DNA of 64,000 nucleotides, from NCBI RefSeq assembly GCF_010500215.1, contig NZ_JAAGOY010000007.1:496001-560000 (forward strand), in the 5' to 3' direction. Shown piece by piece: positions 7,892 through 17,477 of the stretch. Below the pieces are notes generated by a model. The model was not told the DNA's origin. It ran no database searches and saw nothing but the letters and a program-made list of their open reading frames with translations. The translations under genes were made by a program, and so were the position numbers. Within the stretch, counting starts at the first letter, position 1. The number at the start of each line of letters is the position of its first letter. Origin of the DNA: Aliiroseovarius sp. PrR006 (GTDB lineage: Bacteria; Pseudomonadota; Alphaproteobacteria; Rhodobacterales; Rhodobacteraceae).

Positions 7892-8542
7892 ATGCAAAGC
7901 CAGATCCGCCCAACATCCGACAACACCAGCGCACATGAACGCGTCTATCGCCACCTACGCACCCGTATTATGCATGGCGAGCTGGATCCCGGCGAAAGCC
8001 TGACCATCCGTGGCATCGGAGCCGACTACGACGTTTCGATGACCCCAGCGCGCGAGGCCGTGCGCAGGCTGGCCGCTGAAGGCGCGCTGACCCTTTCAAG
8101 CTCAGGCCGCGTGACGGCGCCGGACCTGACCGCTGAACGGATCGAAGAGCTGACCGCCCTGCGCGCCCTTCTAGAGCCCGAACTGGCGGCCCGCGCTCTG
8201 CCCCGCGCCCACATGACCCTGATCGACCGCCTGCGGGCCATCAACGCCCGCGTCTCGGAATGCGTCGCCAATCAGGACGCCATCGGCTATCTGCGTACTA
8301 ATCTGGAGTTTCACCGCACGATCTATCTGCGCGCGCAGGCCCCGGCGATCCTTGCGATGGCCGAGACCGTCTGGCTGCAGCTTGGCCCCACCATGCGCGC
8401 GCTCTATGCAAGTGGTCAGCGCACCGACCTGCAACGCCACCACCGGATGATCCTGTCCGCCCTCGCCGCCGGGGACGAACCAGCCCTTCGACTGGCCGTC
8501 CGCACAGACGTGACACAGGGCCTTAAGATGCTGGTGGGCTGA
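7892..8542 (+). CDS. GntR/FadR-family regulator (AkgR-like), FCD domain
   Basis: A 216-residue cytoplasmic regulator. Residues about 12-78 are the GntR winged helix (HERVYRHLRTRIMHGELDPG, VSMTPAREAVRRLAAEGAL) and 85-210 an all-helical FCD ligand domain with metal-type histidines (EFHRTIYLRA, HHRMILSALAAGD). The ATG at 7892 is chosen because it gives the normal distance to the helix-turn-helix; the longer open frame upstream is antisense noise of the metalloprotease gene. Its position near suc and sdh genes and the shared TGTGATCACA sites suggest it is the counterpart of AkgR, the GntR activator of TCA genes described in Rhodobacter sphaeroides. That assignment rests on synteny and is inference. 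Confidence 0.8.
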   Translation: MQSQIRPTSDNTSAHERVYRHLRTRIMHGELDPGESLTIRGIGADYDVSMTPAREAVRRLAAEGALTLSSSGRVTAPDLTAERIEELTALRALLEPELAARALPRAHMTLIDRLRAINARVSECVANQDAIGYLRTNLEFHRTIYLRAQAPAILAMAETVWLQLGPTMRALYASGQRTDLQRHHRMILSALAAGDEPALRLAVRTDVTQGLKMLVG

Positions 8543-8556
8543 TCACCCCCAAATAC

Positions 8557-8586
8557 AAAAAAGCACGCCCGAAGGCGTGCTTTTGA
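8557..8586. terminator. Bidirectional terminator between the GntR gene and lpd
   Basis: AAGCACGCC at 8561-8569 pairs with GGCGTGCTT at 8574-8582 around CGAA. A-run upstream and T-run downstream let it work for both convergent transcripts. Confidence 0.85.
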
Positions 8587-8604
8587 ATTTCCCATGATCT
8601 ACAA

Positions 8605-9990
8605 TCACGCGTGGATCGCGCCATCTCCGCAAGCCAAAGCCGCCTCACGCACCGCTTCCGAGAAAGTCGGGTGGGCGTGGCAGGTGCGGGCCAGATCTTC
8701 AGCCGATCCACCGTATTCCATCAGCACGCAGGCCTCGTGGATCAGCTCGCCTGCGGTCGGGCCCATAATGTGGACGCCCAGAACGCGGTCGGTGGCTTTG
8801 TCGGCTAGGATCTTCACGAACCCGTCCCCTTGGAAGACGGCCTTCGCACGCCCATTGCCCATGAAGCTGAACTTGCCAACCTTGTAGTCAACGCCCGCTT
8901 CTTTCAGCTCTTGTTCGGTCTTACCGACCGAGGCGACCTCAGGCGAGGTGTAGATCACACCCGGGATCACGTCATAGTTCACGTGCCCAGCCTGACCGGC
9001 AATGCTTTCAGCCGCCGCCATGCCTTCGTCTTCAGCTTTGTGTGCCAGCATCGGACCTTCGGTCACGTCGCCAATCGCCCAGATACCGGGAACCGAGGTC
9101 TTCCAGTGGTCGGTGGCAATCTGACCGCGTTCGGTCATCTTCACGCCAGCGGCTTCCAGCCCCAGACCATCCACGAACGGACGGCGGCCGGTGGCAACCA
9201 GCACCACATCGGCGTCGATCGCATGCTCGCTGTCATCTTTGCGCAGTTTGTAGTTCACGGTCGCCTTGGTCTTCTTGGCGTCCACGTTCTGAACGGCGGC
9301 ACCCATGATGAAGTTCAGACCCTGCTTTTTCAGCGTGCGCTGGAAGGTCTTCTGGATATCTTTGTCCATACCCGGCGTGATGTCGTCGAGGAATTCAACA
9401 ACAGTCACTTCCGACCCCAGACGCGCATAAACCGAGCCCATTTCCAGACCGATAACGCCCGCGCCGATGACAACCATCTTCTTGGGGATCTTCGGCAGCT
9501 CAAGCGCACCGGTCGAGGTCACGACGACTTTCTCGTCTACTTCAACCCCCGGCAGGCTCGACGGCTCGGAACCGGACGCGATCACGATGTGCTTGGCGTT
9601 GTGAACCTCGTCACCAACCTTGACCTGACCAGCAGCCGGGATCGAGCCCCAGCCTTTCAGCCAGTCAACCTTGTTCTTCTTGAACAGAAACTCGATGCCC
9701 TTGGTGTTCTGACCAATGACGTCGTCCTTGTAGGCCAGCATCTCTTTCCAATCGACCGAGGGGCTTTTGCCCTTCAGGCCCATCTTGGCGAAGTTATGCT
9801 CGGCTTCGTGCAGGCTGTGCGACGCGTGCAGCAGCGCTTTCGACGGGATACAGCCCACGTTCAGACATGTACCGCCCAGGGTCTCGCGACCTTCGACACA
9901 TGCGGTTTTCAGGCCCAGCTGGGCACAACGGATGGCGCATACATAGCCGCCCGGGCCACCGCCGATCACGATTACGTCATAGTCTGCCAT
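8605..9990 (-). CDS. lpd: Dihydrolipoyl dehydrogenase (E3)
   Basis: The 461-residue flavoprotein re-oxidises lipoyl groups of 2-oxoglutarate dehydrogenase using NAD+. It shows the FAD motif GGGPGG (residues 10-15), the redox disulfide GGTCLNVGC (C42, C47), the NAD-binding [20 protein letters not shown], and the C-terminal dimer-interface HAHPTFSE that supplies the active-site histidine. It is the last gene of the suc operon on the minus strand. A decayed copy of its first 27 codons lies upstream at 10360-10443, separated by a small gene. Confidence 0.97.
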   Translation of the reverse strand: MADYDVIVIGGGPGGYVCAIRCAQLGLKTACVEGRETLGGTCLNVGCIPSKALLHASHSLHEAEHNFAKMGLKGKSPSVDWKEMLAYKDDVIGQNTKGIEFLFKKNKVDWLKGWGSIPAAGQVKVGDEVHNAKHIVIASGSEPSSLPGVEVDEKVVVTSTGALELPKIPKKMVVIGAGVIGLEMGSVYARLGSEVTVVEFLDDITPGMDKDIQKTFQRTLKKQGLNFIMGAAVQNVDAKKTKATVNYKLRKDDSEHAIDADVVLVATGRRPFVDGLGLEAAGVKMTERGQIATDHWKTSVPGIWAIGDVTEGPMLAHKAEDEGMAAAESIAGQAGHVNYDVIPGVIYTSPEVASVGKTEQELKEAGVDYKVGKFSFMGNGRAKAVFQGDGFVKILADKATDRVLGVHIMGPTAGELIHEACVLMEYGGSAEDLARTCHAHPTFSEAVREAALACGDGAIHA

Positions 9991-10087
9991 ATCTCACTAT
10001 CCTTCTTTGTTCGTCATGCGCTTGCCGAATGCAGTTTCTGCGCACTTGCCTATTCGTTCGATGTTGAAAGTTGCTGCGGTTCGCCCG

Positions 10088-10357
10088 TTAGACGGGGGTC
10101 AGCAGCTTCACACTCACATTGATGACGCCGTCACGCTCCATATGCATGGCCAGTTCTTCGGAGTCGAAGAAGGCACGTGCCCGGTCCAGGTCCAGAACCT
10201 GAAAAAGCGCGACCGCGTGATTGTCCTGATCGGGGTCACGCCAGACGTGCAGCGCCTTGATCCCAACGGCCTTGCGGTTGAAACGGTCTTGTTTGAAGAC
10301 GGTATACCACGCGTCGAAATCCGCCACGTCGGCTTGCCAGAGTACATGGGTTGCCAT
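10088..10357 (-). CDS. Small unknown protein in the suc-lpd operon
   Basis: An 89-residue soluble protein that I do not assign to a named family. It begins MATHVLWQADVADFDAWYTV and ends in a beta-type stretch (VINVSVKLLTPV). The alternation of strands and helices (VADFDAWYTVFK, DNHAVALFQVLDLDRARAFF) resembles ferredoxin-like dimeric alpha-beta barrel proteins such as small monooxygenase-like folds, which is only a guess. GAGG precedes the ATG. It sits between a decayed lpd start and the intact lpd gene. Confidence 0.7.
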   Translation of the reverse strand: MATHVLWQADVADFDAWYTVFKQDRFNRKAVGIKALHVWRDPDQDNHAVALFQVLDLDRARAFFDSEELAMHMERDGVINVSVKLLTPV

Positions 10358-10359
10358 TT

Positions 10360-10443
10360 TTACAATCCTCGCTGAGCGCGGTAACAGGCGTATGCATCTC
10401 TGTGCTGCCCACCGCCGATTACGATTACTTCATGGTATACCAT
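10360..10443 (-). pseudogene. Decayed copy of the lpd 5' end
   Basis: On the minus strand an ATG at 10443 with an AAAGGA site opens a 27-codon frame reading MVYHEVIVIGGG then QHRDAYACYRAQRGL and TAA. It aligns with the start of Lpd ([12 protein letters not shown], then [15 protein letters not shown]). At DNA level GTAATCGTAATCGGCGGTGG differs from lpd at one base of 20. The second and third glycines of the FAD motif are lost, so it cannot encode a working domain. The stop lies just before the 89-residue gene. Confidence 0.75.
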
Positions 10444-10486
10444 GTTTCTCGTTCCTTTAGTTCAGGGGCGAAACATCAATCACCCT

Positions 10487-10852
10487 TTAGCGAACGTCAC
10501 CTTCTTCAGCATCAAGCGCGACACGCAGATCTTCCGTTTTCTGCGCAATCGTGCGGCGTGACTTTTCGATCATGGACCGGGAAACCCACCAGATAACCAA
10601 GGCAAGAAGCAACGAGATCACGATATACAGATATGTGACCGGCATGAGCCAATCAGGCCCGCCTTTCCATGTCGTGACGGACCGCGCAAGACCATAGGCA
10701 AAGATCGAGCGAACCGCCCATTTGATCAGCTGCCCTTTCAACGAGGGCAGCGTCTGCGAGATCAAGTCGATCTCGCCATCCGCTTCCTCTTTGATGCGCT
10801 CGACAACCTCTTGATTGTCGAGCTCTTGGTCATGTTGCGTGCCTTCAGACAT
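10487..10852 (-). CDS. Unknown membrane protein in the suc-lpd operon
   Basis: A 121-residue protein with an acidic N-terminus (EGTQHDQELDNQEVVERIKE), a possible amphipathic segment at 40-60, one clear membrane helix at about 72-92 (VTYLYIVISLLLALVIWWV), and a charged helical tail. No family recognised. It starts 15 bases after the end of sucB, so it is co-transcribed with the 2-oxoglutarate dehydrogenase genes. A role in anchoring or regulating the complex would be speculation. Confidence 0.75.
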   Translation of the reverse strand: MSEGTQHDQELDNQEVVERIKEEADGEIDLISQTLPSLKGQLIKWAVRSIFAYGLARSVTTWKGGPDWLMPVTYLYIVISLLLALVIWWVSRSMIEKSRRTIAQKTEDLRVALDAEEGDVR

Positions 10853-10867
10853 TCACTTGGTCCTGGC

Positions 10868-12355
10868 TTACAGGTCCATCAGCAGGCGGCGCGGATCTTC
10901 CAGGGCTTCTTTCACACGCACCAGGAAGGTTACGGCGCCTTTGCCGTCAACGATGCGGTGGTCATAGCTCAGCGCCAGATACATCATCGGGCGGATCACC
11001 ACCTGACCGTTGATCGCCATCGGGCGGTCTTGAATCTTGTGCATGCCAAGGATGCCCGACTGCGGCGGGTTCAGGATCGGCGACGACATCAGCGAGCCAT
11101 AAACACCACCGTTCGAGATGGTGAAGGTGCCGCCCTGCATTTCTTCCATGCTGAGCTTACCGTCACGGGCGCGGTGGCCTTTTTCGGCGATGGCTTTCTC
11201 GATTTCAGCGAAGGACATGCTGTCGGCATCGTTGATGACCGGAACAACCAGACCGGTGGGCGTACCTGCGGCGATACCCATGTTCACGAAGTTCTTGTAA
11301 ACGATGTCGGTGCCGTCGATTTCGGCATTCACTTCCGGCACTTCTTTCAGTGCGTGGCAGCAGGCCTTGGTGAAGAAGGACATGAAGCCCAGACGGACGC
11401 CGTGTTTCTTCTCGAACAGGTCCTTGTATTCCTTACGCAGGGCCATCGTTTCCGTCATGTCCACCTCGTTATAGGTGGTCAGCATGGCGGCGGTGTTCTG
11501 GCTGTCTTTCAGACGGCGCGCGATGGTCTGACGCAGACGCGTCATCTTCACGCGTTCTTCGCGCGGGTCATTCGAGGCAGCACGCGGTGCAGCGGCAGCA
11601 GGGGCCGGAGCAGCTTTCGGTGCGGCCAGAGCGGCAGCAACGTCGTGCTTCATCACGCGGCCATCGCGACCGGTACCCTGTACGTCAGCCGGGTTCAGCC
11701 CAGCTTCTGCCATAGCTTTCTTGGCCGAGGGCGCGTCTTCGACGTCCTTGCCAGCCGCCGCAGGTGCAGCAGCTGCAGCAGGAGCAGCAGCCGGAGCGGC
11801 GGCTACCGCACCGCCGGAAGACAAGACGGCCAGTTTGGCCGACGCGTCAACGGTGGTGCCTTCGGGGGCCAGGATCTCGGCCAGAACGCCAGCGGCGGGG
11901 GCCGGGACTTCAACCGATACCTTGTCGGTTTCCAGCTCGCACAGCATCTCGTCTTGCTGAACAGCGTCGCCAACTTGCTTGAACCAGGTCGAAACGGTGG
12001 CTTCCGACACGCTTTCGCCCAAGCTGGGCACCATCACGTCCACAGCTTGGCCAGCGTCACCCGCAGGCGCAGCAGCCGGAGCCGCCTCAGCAGCGGCAGG
12101 AGCCGGAGCAGCCCCTTCGCCTTCACCGATCATGGCCAGCAGCGCGTCAACGCCAACGGTTTCACCTTCGGCAGCGACGATCTCGCCCAGCGTACCAGCG
12201 GCAGGCGACGGCACTTCGACGGTTACCTTGTCGGTTTCCAGCTCGCACAGCATCTCGTCTACGGCAACGGCGTCGCCGGGTTTCTTGAACCATGTTGCGA
12301 CCGTGGCTTCGGTCACGCTTTCGCCCAGCGTGGGGACACGTACTTCAATGCTCAT
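10868..12355 (-). CDS. sucB: Dihydrolipoyl succinyltransferase (E2) with two lipoyl domains
   Basis: The 495-residue E2 core of 2-oxoglutarate dehydrogenase. It has two lipoyl domains with lipoyl lysines K43 and K145 (both in [12 protein letters not shown]), Ala/Pro-rich linkers, a peripheral-subunit-binding domain ([19 protein letters not shown]), and a catalytic acyltransferase domain with the active-site [14 protein letters not shown]. Escherichia coli SucB has one lipoyl domain and about 405 residues, so the second domain accounts for the extra length. It starts 3 bases after the sucA stop. Confidence 0.96.
   Translation of the reverse strand: MSIEVRVPTLGESVTEATVATWFKKPGDAVAVDEMLCELETDKVTVEVPSPAAGTLGEIVAAEGETVGVDALLAMIGEGEGAAPAPAAAEAAPAAAPAGDAGQAVDVMVPSLGESVSEATVSTWFKQVGDAVQQDEMLCELETDKVSVEVPAPAAGVLAEILAPEGTTVDASAKLAVLSSGGAVAAAPAAAPAAAAAPAAAGKDVEDAPSAKKAMAEAGLNPADVQGTGRDGRVMKHDVAAALAAPKAAPAPAAAAPRAASNDPREERVKMTRLRQTIARRLKDSQNTAAMLTTYNEVDMTETMALRKEYKDLFEKKHGVRLGFMSFFTKACCHALKEVPEVNAEIDGTDIVYKNFVNMGIAAGTPTGLVVPVINDADSMSFAEIEKAIAEKGHRARDGKLSMEEMQGGTFTISNGGVYGSLMSSPILNPPQSGILGMHKIQDRPMAINGQVVIRPMMYLALSYDHRIVDGKGAVTFLVRVKEALEDPRRLLMDL
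11918..12260 (-). repeat. 37-bp perfect direct repeat between the sucB lipoyl domains
   Basis: Bases 11918-11954 and 12224-12260 are identical over 37 bp, 306 bp (102 codons) apart, and encode the lipoyl-lysine loop of each domain. Identity includes synonymous positions, while flanking parts of the domains have diverged. Confidence 0.9.
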
Positions 12356-12358
12356 GGT

Positions 12359-15337
12359 TTATTTCCCTTCAATAGTCAGCGCAGCATCAACCAGCGCTTC
12401 TTGTTGTGCTTTGTGGGTCGATGCCAGACCCGTTGCGGGCGAGGCTGCCGCCGGACGACCGGCATAGACCGGACGCGTGTGTTCCGCGCCGATGCGGGTC
12501 AGCACCCATTCAATATTCGGTTCAACAAAGGACCAGGACCCCTGGTTCTTCGGCTCTTCCTGACACCAGACGATTTCCGCCTGCTTGAAGCGCTCCAGTT
12601 CCTTGACGCAGGACATGGCCGGGAACGGATAGAACTGCTCAAGACGCAGGATGTAAACGTCGTTGATGCCACGTTTGTCACGCTCTTCCAGCAGGTCATA
12701 GTAGACCTTGCCCGAACACATGACGACGCGCTTGATCTTGTCGTCCTTGACCAGCTTGGCCTCGGAACGACCGGTGCCGTTGTCACGATCGCCATCATCC
12801 CACAGCACGCGGTGGAAGCTGGAACCTTCGGTGAAGTCCTTGGCATCCGACACGCAAAGCTTGTGGCGCAGAAGCGATTTCGGCGTCATCAGGATCAGCG
12901 GTTTACGATAGCCACGGTGCAGCTGACGGCGCAGGATGTGGAAATAGTTCGCCGGGGTCGAGCAGTTCGCAACGATCCAGTTGTCGCCACCACACATCTG
13001 CAGGAAACGCTCCAGACGGGCCGAGCTGTGTTCCGGTCCCTGCCCTTCGAAACCGTGCGGCAGAAGGACGGTCAGACCGGACATCCGCAGCCATTTCGAT
13101 TCACCGGACGAGATGAACTGGTCGAACATAATCTGTGCGCCGTTAGCGAAGTCGCCAAACTGGGCTTCCCACATCACCAGCGCGTTGGGTTCGGCCAGCG
13201 AATAGCCATATTCAAAGCCCAGAACCGCGTATTCCGACAGCATCGAGTCGATGACCTCGTAGTGGGCCTGACCCTCGCGGATGTTGTTCAGCGGATAGTA
13301 ACGCTCTTCGTTTTCCTGGTTGATCAGACCCGAGTGGCGCTGCGAGAACGTGCCGCGCGTACAGTCCTGGCCGGCCAGACGGACCGGGAAACCTTCAGTC
13401 AGCAGCGAGCCAAAGGCCAGAGCCTCGGCCGTCGCCCAGTCAAAGCCGGTGCCGCTTTCAAACATCTTCGCCTTGGTGTCCAGAAGACGGCCAACGGTCT
13501 TGTGCATCGGGAAGTTGTCCGGTGCGGTCGACAGGGCTTTACCAACCTCGTTGAAGGTCTCGGTCGATATCTCGGTCTTGCCGCGCTGATATTCGTCGCT
13601 GTTGCGATCAAGGTGCGACCAGCGTCCATCCAGCCAGTCAGCCTTGTTGGGCTTATACTCTTTTCCGGCTTCGAACTCGTTGTTCATGTGGGCCTGGAAG
13701 GCCGCTTTCATGTCTTCGATCTCGCCTTCCGGGATCAGGCCATCCTTGACCAGACGTTCGGTATACAGCTGCAGCGTGGTCTTATGCTTCTTGATGTTCT
13801 TGTACATCATCGGGTTGGTGAACATCGGCTCGTCGCCTTCGTTGTGACCAAACCGGCGATAGCAGAAGATGTCCAGAACCACGTCTTTGTGGAACTTCTG
13901 ACGGAACTCGGTCGCGACGCGGGCAGCGTGCACCACGGCTTCCGGATCGTCACCATTCACGTGGAAGATCGGAGCCTCAACCATCAGGGCGATGTCCGTC
14001 GGATAGGGCGACGAACGGCTGAAATGCGGCGCGGTGGTGAAGCCGATCTGGTTGTTCACCACGATATGCATTGTACCGCCGGTCTTGTGACCGACCAGAC
14101 CCGACAGGCCGAAGCCTTCGGCCACGACACCCTGACCTGCAAAAGCCGCGTCACCGTGCAGCAGGATCGGCAGAACCTGATCACGATCCTCGTCATGCAT
14201 CTGTTCTTGCTTGGCGCGAACCTTGCCCAGAACAACCGGGTTCACCGCCTCTAGGTGCGAGGGGTTCGCGGTCAGCGACAGGTGGACCTTGTTGTCGTCA
14301 AACTCGCGGTCCGACGAGGCGCCAAGGTGGTATTTCACGTCGCCAGAACCGTCGACTTCATCCGGCTTAAAGCTGCCGCCCTGAAATTCGTTGAAGATCG
14401 CGCGGTACGGCTTCTGCATCACGTTGGCCAGAACCGACAGGCGACCACGGTGGGGCATGCCGATGACGATGTCTTTCAGGCCCAGCTGACCACCGCGCTT
14501 GATGATCTGTTCCATCGCCGGGATCAGCGCTTCGCCGCCATCAAGGCCGAAACGCTTGGTGCCCATGTATTTCACGTGCAGGAATTTCTCAAAGCCCTCG
14601 GCCTCGACCAGCTTGTTCAGGATCGCCTTACGGCCTTCCTGCGTAAAGCGGATTTCCTTGTCGAACCCTTCGATCCGTTCTTTCAGCCAACCGGCCTCTT
14701 CCGGGTTCGAGATGTGCATGTATTGCAGCGCAAAGGTCCCGCAATAGGTGCGCTTCACGATATCGAGAATCTGGCGGATCGAGGCGACTTCCAGCCCCAG
14801 AACATTGTCGATGAAGATCGGGCGATCCATATCGGCATCAGTGAAGCCATAGGAGGCGGGGTCCAGCTCGGGATGCGGGGTGACTTTCTGCATGCCCAGC
14901 GGGTCCAGATCCGCAACAAGGTGACCACGAATACGATAGGCACGGATCAGCATCAGCGCGCGGATACTGTCAAGCACGGCGCGCTTCACCTGATCATCGG
15001 ACAGCGACACGCCCTTCTCGGCGGCTTTCGCTTCGATCTTCTTGGCGGCTGCCTTGCCTTCCACTTCCGGGGCTTCCGGCCATTGACCGTCCAGCGCATG
15101 TACCCGATCGCCATCCGGCATCGGAGGCCAGTCACCGCGCGCCCAGCTGGGGCCAGCGGCCTCGGCGGTCACGTCGCGGGCGTCATCCCCAAGCTCTGCG
15201 AAAAACGCGTGCCATGCGGCGTCTACCGCGCTGGGGTCTTTCACATACTGGGCGTAAAGCTGCTCTAGATACTCGGCATTGTGGCCTTGCATGAAGCTTG
15301 ATGCGTGGAAGATGTCGTTGGGGCTCTGGTCGTTCAT
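12359..15337 (-). CDS. sucA: 2-oxoglutarate dehydrogenase E1 component
   Basis: The 992-residue thiamine-diphosphate enzyme that decarboxylates 2-oxoglutarate and transfers succinyl to SucB. Visible features are the N-terminal E2-binding region (YLEQLYAQYVKDP), the substrate and TPP-binding GMPHRGRLSVLANV, the TPP/Mg region HGDAAFAGQGVVAE, and the transketolase-like pyrimidine domain (CTRGTFSQRHSG). Length is typical. The gene follows sucD after a 60-bp gap holding a terminator-like hairpin, so its expression may be lower than that of sucCD. Confidence 0.97.
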   Translation of the reverse strand: MNDQSPNDIFHASSFMQGHNAEYLEQLYAQYVKDPSAVDAAWHAFFAELGDDARDVTAEAAGPSWARGDWPPMPDGDRVHALDGQWPEAPEVEGKAAAKKIEAKAAEKGVSLSDDQVKRAVLDSIRALMLIRAYRIRGHLVADLDPLGMQKVTPHPELDPASYGFTDADMDRPIFIDNVLGLEVASIRQILDIVKRTYCGTFALQYMHISNPEEAGWLKERIEGFDKEIRFTQEGRKAILNKLVEAEGFEKFLHVKYMGTKRFGLDGGEALIPAMEQIIKRGGQLGLKDIVIGMPHRGRLSVLANVMQKPYRAIFNEFQGGSFKPDEVDGSGDVKYHLGASSDREFDDNKVHLSLTANPSHLEAVNPVVLGKVRAKQEQMHDEDRDQVLPILLHGDAAFAGQGVVAEGFGLSGLVGHKTGGTMHIVVNNQIGFTTAPHFSRSSPYPTDIALMVEAPIFHVNGDDPEAVVHAARVATEFRQKFHKDVVLDIFCYRRFGHNEGDEPMFTNPMMYKNIKKHKTTLQLYTERLVKDGLIPEGEIEDMKAAFQAHMNNEFEAGKEYKPNKADWLDGRWSHLDRNSDEYQRGKTEISTETFNEVGKALSTAPDNFPMHKTVGRLLDTKAKMFESGTGFDWATAEALAFGSLLTEGFPVRLAGQDCTRGTFSQRHSGLINQENEERYYPLNNIREGQAHYEVIDSMLSEYAVLGFEYGYSLAEPNALVMWEAQFGDFANGAQIMFDQFISSGESKWLRMSGLTVLLPHGFEGQGPEHSSARLERFLQMCGGDNWIVANCSTPANYFHILRRQLHRGYRKPLILMTPKSLLRHKLCVSDAKDFTEGSSFHRVLWDDGDRDNGTGRSEAKLVKDDKIKRVVMCSGKVYYDLLEERDKRGINDVYILRLEQFYPFPAMSCVKELERFKQAEIVWCQEEPKNQGSWSFVEPNIEWVLTRIGAEHTRPVYAGRPAAASPATGLASTHKAQQEALVDAALTIEGK

Positions 15338-15356
15338 TGGGTCACCTGAGAATTTG

Positions 15357-15388
15357 AAAACGCGCGCCCCAAGGGATCGGGGCGCGCG
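15357..15388 (-). terminator. Internal terminator/attenuator between sucD and sucA
   Basis: CGCGCGCCCC at 15361-15370 pairs perfectly with GGGGCGCGCG at 15379-15388. On the minus strand the stem is followed by TTTT (15360-15357), so partial termination after sucD is likely. Confidence 0.75.
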
Positions 15389-15397
15389 ATGAGAGTA

Positions 15398-16279
15398 TTA
15401 GCCGATTGCCTTCAGAACGGCCTCGCCCAGCGTGGCGGGGCTGTCTGCAACAACGATACCAGCAGAACGCATGGCTTCGATCTTGTCTTCGGCACCGCCT
15501 TTACCACCGGCAACAATCGCGCCAGCGTGGCCCATGCGGCGGCCCGGAGGTGCCGTACGGCCAGCAATGAAGCCAGCGACTGGCTTCCAGCGACCTTTCT
15601 TCTTCTGTTCGGCCAGGAATTCAGCAGCTTCTTCTTCTGCCGAACCACCGATCTCACCGATCATGATGATCGACTGGGTCTCGTCGTCGTCCAGGAACAT
15701 GTCCAGCACGTCGATATGCTCGGTGCCTTTGATGGGGTCGCCACCGATGCCAACAGCCGTCGACTGGCCCAGACCGATATCGGTGGTCTGTTTCACAGCC
15801 TCATAGGTCAGCGTACCCGAGCGCGACACAACGCCAACGCTGCCGCGCTGGTGGATGTGGCCGGGCATGATGCCGATTTTACAGGCGCCGGGGGTGATCA
15901 CGCCGGGGCAGTTCGGGCCCACAAGACGCGAAGCCGAACCTTCCAGAGCACGCTGTACCTTCATCATGTCCAGCACCGGAATGCCTTCGGTGATGCAGAC
16001 GATCAGTTCCATCTCTGCGTCGATCGCTTCCAGGATCGAGTCTGCCGCGAAGGGCGGCGGCACGTAGATCACGGAAGCGTTGGCTTCGGTGACGTGCTTG
16101 GCTTCGTGAACCGAATTGAAGATCGGCAGGTCCAGATGCGTCTGGCCACCTTTGCCCGGCGTTACACCGCCGACCATTTTGGTGCCATATGCAATGGCCT
16201 GTTCCGAGTGAAAGGTACCCTGCGAGCCGGTCAGACCCTGACAGATGACCTTGGTATTTTCGTCAATAAGAACTGCCAT
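15398..16279 (-). CDS. sucD: Succinyl-CoA synthetase alpha subunit
   Basis: The 293-residue alpha subunit binds CoA and carries the phosphohistidine. It shows the CoA-binding Rossmann start ([20 protein letters not shown]), the GPNCPGVI loop and the active-site histidine in [13 protein letters not shown] near residue 246. It starts 4 bases after sucC on the same strand, so the subunits are made together. Length matches the family. Confidence 0.97.
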   Translation of the reverse strand: MAVLIDENTKVICQGLTGSQGTFHSEQAIAYGTKMVGGVTPGKGGQTHLDLPIFNSVHEAKHVTEANASVIYVPPPFAADSILEAIDAEMELIVCITEGIPVLDMMKVQRALEGSASRLVGPNCPGVITPGACKIGIMPGHIHQRGSVGVVSRSGTLTYEAVKQTTDIGLGQSTAVGIGGDPIKGTEHIDVLDMFLDDDETQSIIMIGEIGGSAEEEAAEFLAEQKKKGRWKPVAGFIAGRTAPPGRRMGHAGAIVAGGKGGAEDKIEAMRSAGIVVADSPATLGEAVLKAIG

Positions 16280-16283
16280 TGTC

Positions 16284-17477
16284 TTAGCCTTTCACCGCTT
16301 TCACGATTTTCTCTGCACCGTCCGACAGGTTGTCGGCTGCGATCACATCAACGTCCGAGTTGTTGATGATGTCTTTACCGGCTTCCACGTTGGTACCTTC
16401 CAGACGCACGACCAGCGGAACCTGCAGGCCCACTTCTTTCACGGCCGCAACCACGCCCTCGGCGATAACGTCACAGCGCATGATGCCGCCGAAGATGTTC
16501 ACAAGGATGCCCTTTACGTTCGGGTCCGAGGTGATGATCTTGAAGGCTTCGGTCACTTTCTCTTTGGTGGCGCCGCCACCTACGTCCAGGAAGTTGGCCG
16601 GTTCCGCACCGTACAGCTTGATGATGTCCATGGTGGCCATTGCCAGACCAGCACCGTTCACCATGCAGCCGATTTCGCCGTCCAGAGCAATGTAGTTCAG
16701 GTCGTATTTCGACGCTTCCAGCTCTTTCGGGTCTTCTTCGGTGACGTCGCGCAGCTCGGCGATGTCCGGGTGGCGGTAAACGGCGTTGCCGTCGAAGCCA
16801 ACTTTGGCGTCCAGAACTTTCAGGTCGCCTTTGTCGGTCACGATCAGCGGGTTGATCTCCAGCATCTCCATGTCTTTCTCAACGAAAGCTTTATAGAGCT
16901 GGCTCATCAGTGCCACACACTGTTTCACCTGAGCGCCTTCCAGGCCCAGCGAGAATGCGATGCGGCGGCCGTGGTAGGCTTGGTATCCGGTGGCCGGATC
17001 AACCGAGAAGCTCAGGATCTTTTCGGGGGTGGCGGCTGCCACTTCCTCGATGTCCATGCCGCCTTCGGTCGAGCAAACGAACGAAATGCGCGAGGTCTGG
17101 CGATCCACCAGCAGAGCCAGATACAGCTCACGCTCGATGCCGGAACCGGCTTCGATGTAGATACGGTTCACCTGCTTGCCGGCCGGGCCGGTCTGGTGGG
17201 TCACAAGGGTGCGGCCCAGCATTTTCTTGGCTTCTTCAGCGGCTTCCTCGACCGATTTGGTCAGACGCACACCGCCTTTTTCGCCAGCGTCAGCTTCCTT
17301 GAAGGAACCTTTGCCGCGGCCACCTGCGTGAATTTGGGCTTTGACCACCCAAAGCGGTCCGTCGAGTTCACCTGCGGCGGTTTTAGCATCTTCTGCTTTC
17401 AATACTACGCGGCCGTCCGAAACGGGGGCGCCGTAGGATTTCAGAAGGGCCTTCGCCTGGTATTCATGAATGTTCAT
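16284..17477 (-). CDS. sucC: Succinyl-CoA synthetase beta subunit
   Basis: The 397-residue beta subunit with an N-terminal ATP-grasp domain ([33 protein letters not shown]) and a C-terminal succinate-binding domain ([17 protein letters not shown]). It converts succinyl-CoA to succinate with nucleotide triphosphate formation. It is the first gene of the sucCDAB-lpd operon; two TGTGATCACA palindromes lie 114-143 bp before its ATG. Confidence 0.97.
   Translation of the reverse strand: MNIHEYQAKALLKSYGAPVSDGRVVLKAEDAKTAAGELDGPLWVVKAQIHAGGRGKGSFKEADAGEKGGVRLTKSVEEAAEEAKKMLGRTLVTHQTGPAGKQVNRIYIEAGSGIERELYLALLVDRQTSRISFVCSTEGGMDIEEVAAATPEKILSFSVDPATGYQAYHGRRIAFSLGLEGAQVKQCVALMSQLYKAFVEKDMEMLEINPLIVTDKGDLKVLDAKVGFDGNAVYRHPDIAELRDVTEEDPKELEASKYDLNYIALDGEIGCMVNGAGLAMATMDIIKLYGAEPANFLDVGGGATKEKVTEAFKIITSDPNVKGILVNIFGGIMRCDVIAEGVVAAVKEVGLQVPLVVRLEGTNVEAGKDIINNSDVDVIAADNLSDGAEKIVKAVKG

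Noticed and set aside
10811-14254. A plus-strand open frame of 1147 codons antisense to sucB and sucA
   Set aside because: It is the mirror of two highly conserved genes with strong codon bias; its protein has no recognisable domains and no ribosome site fits.
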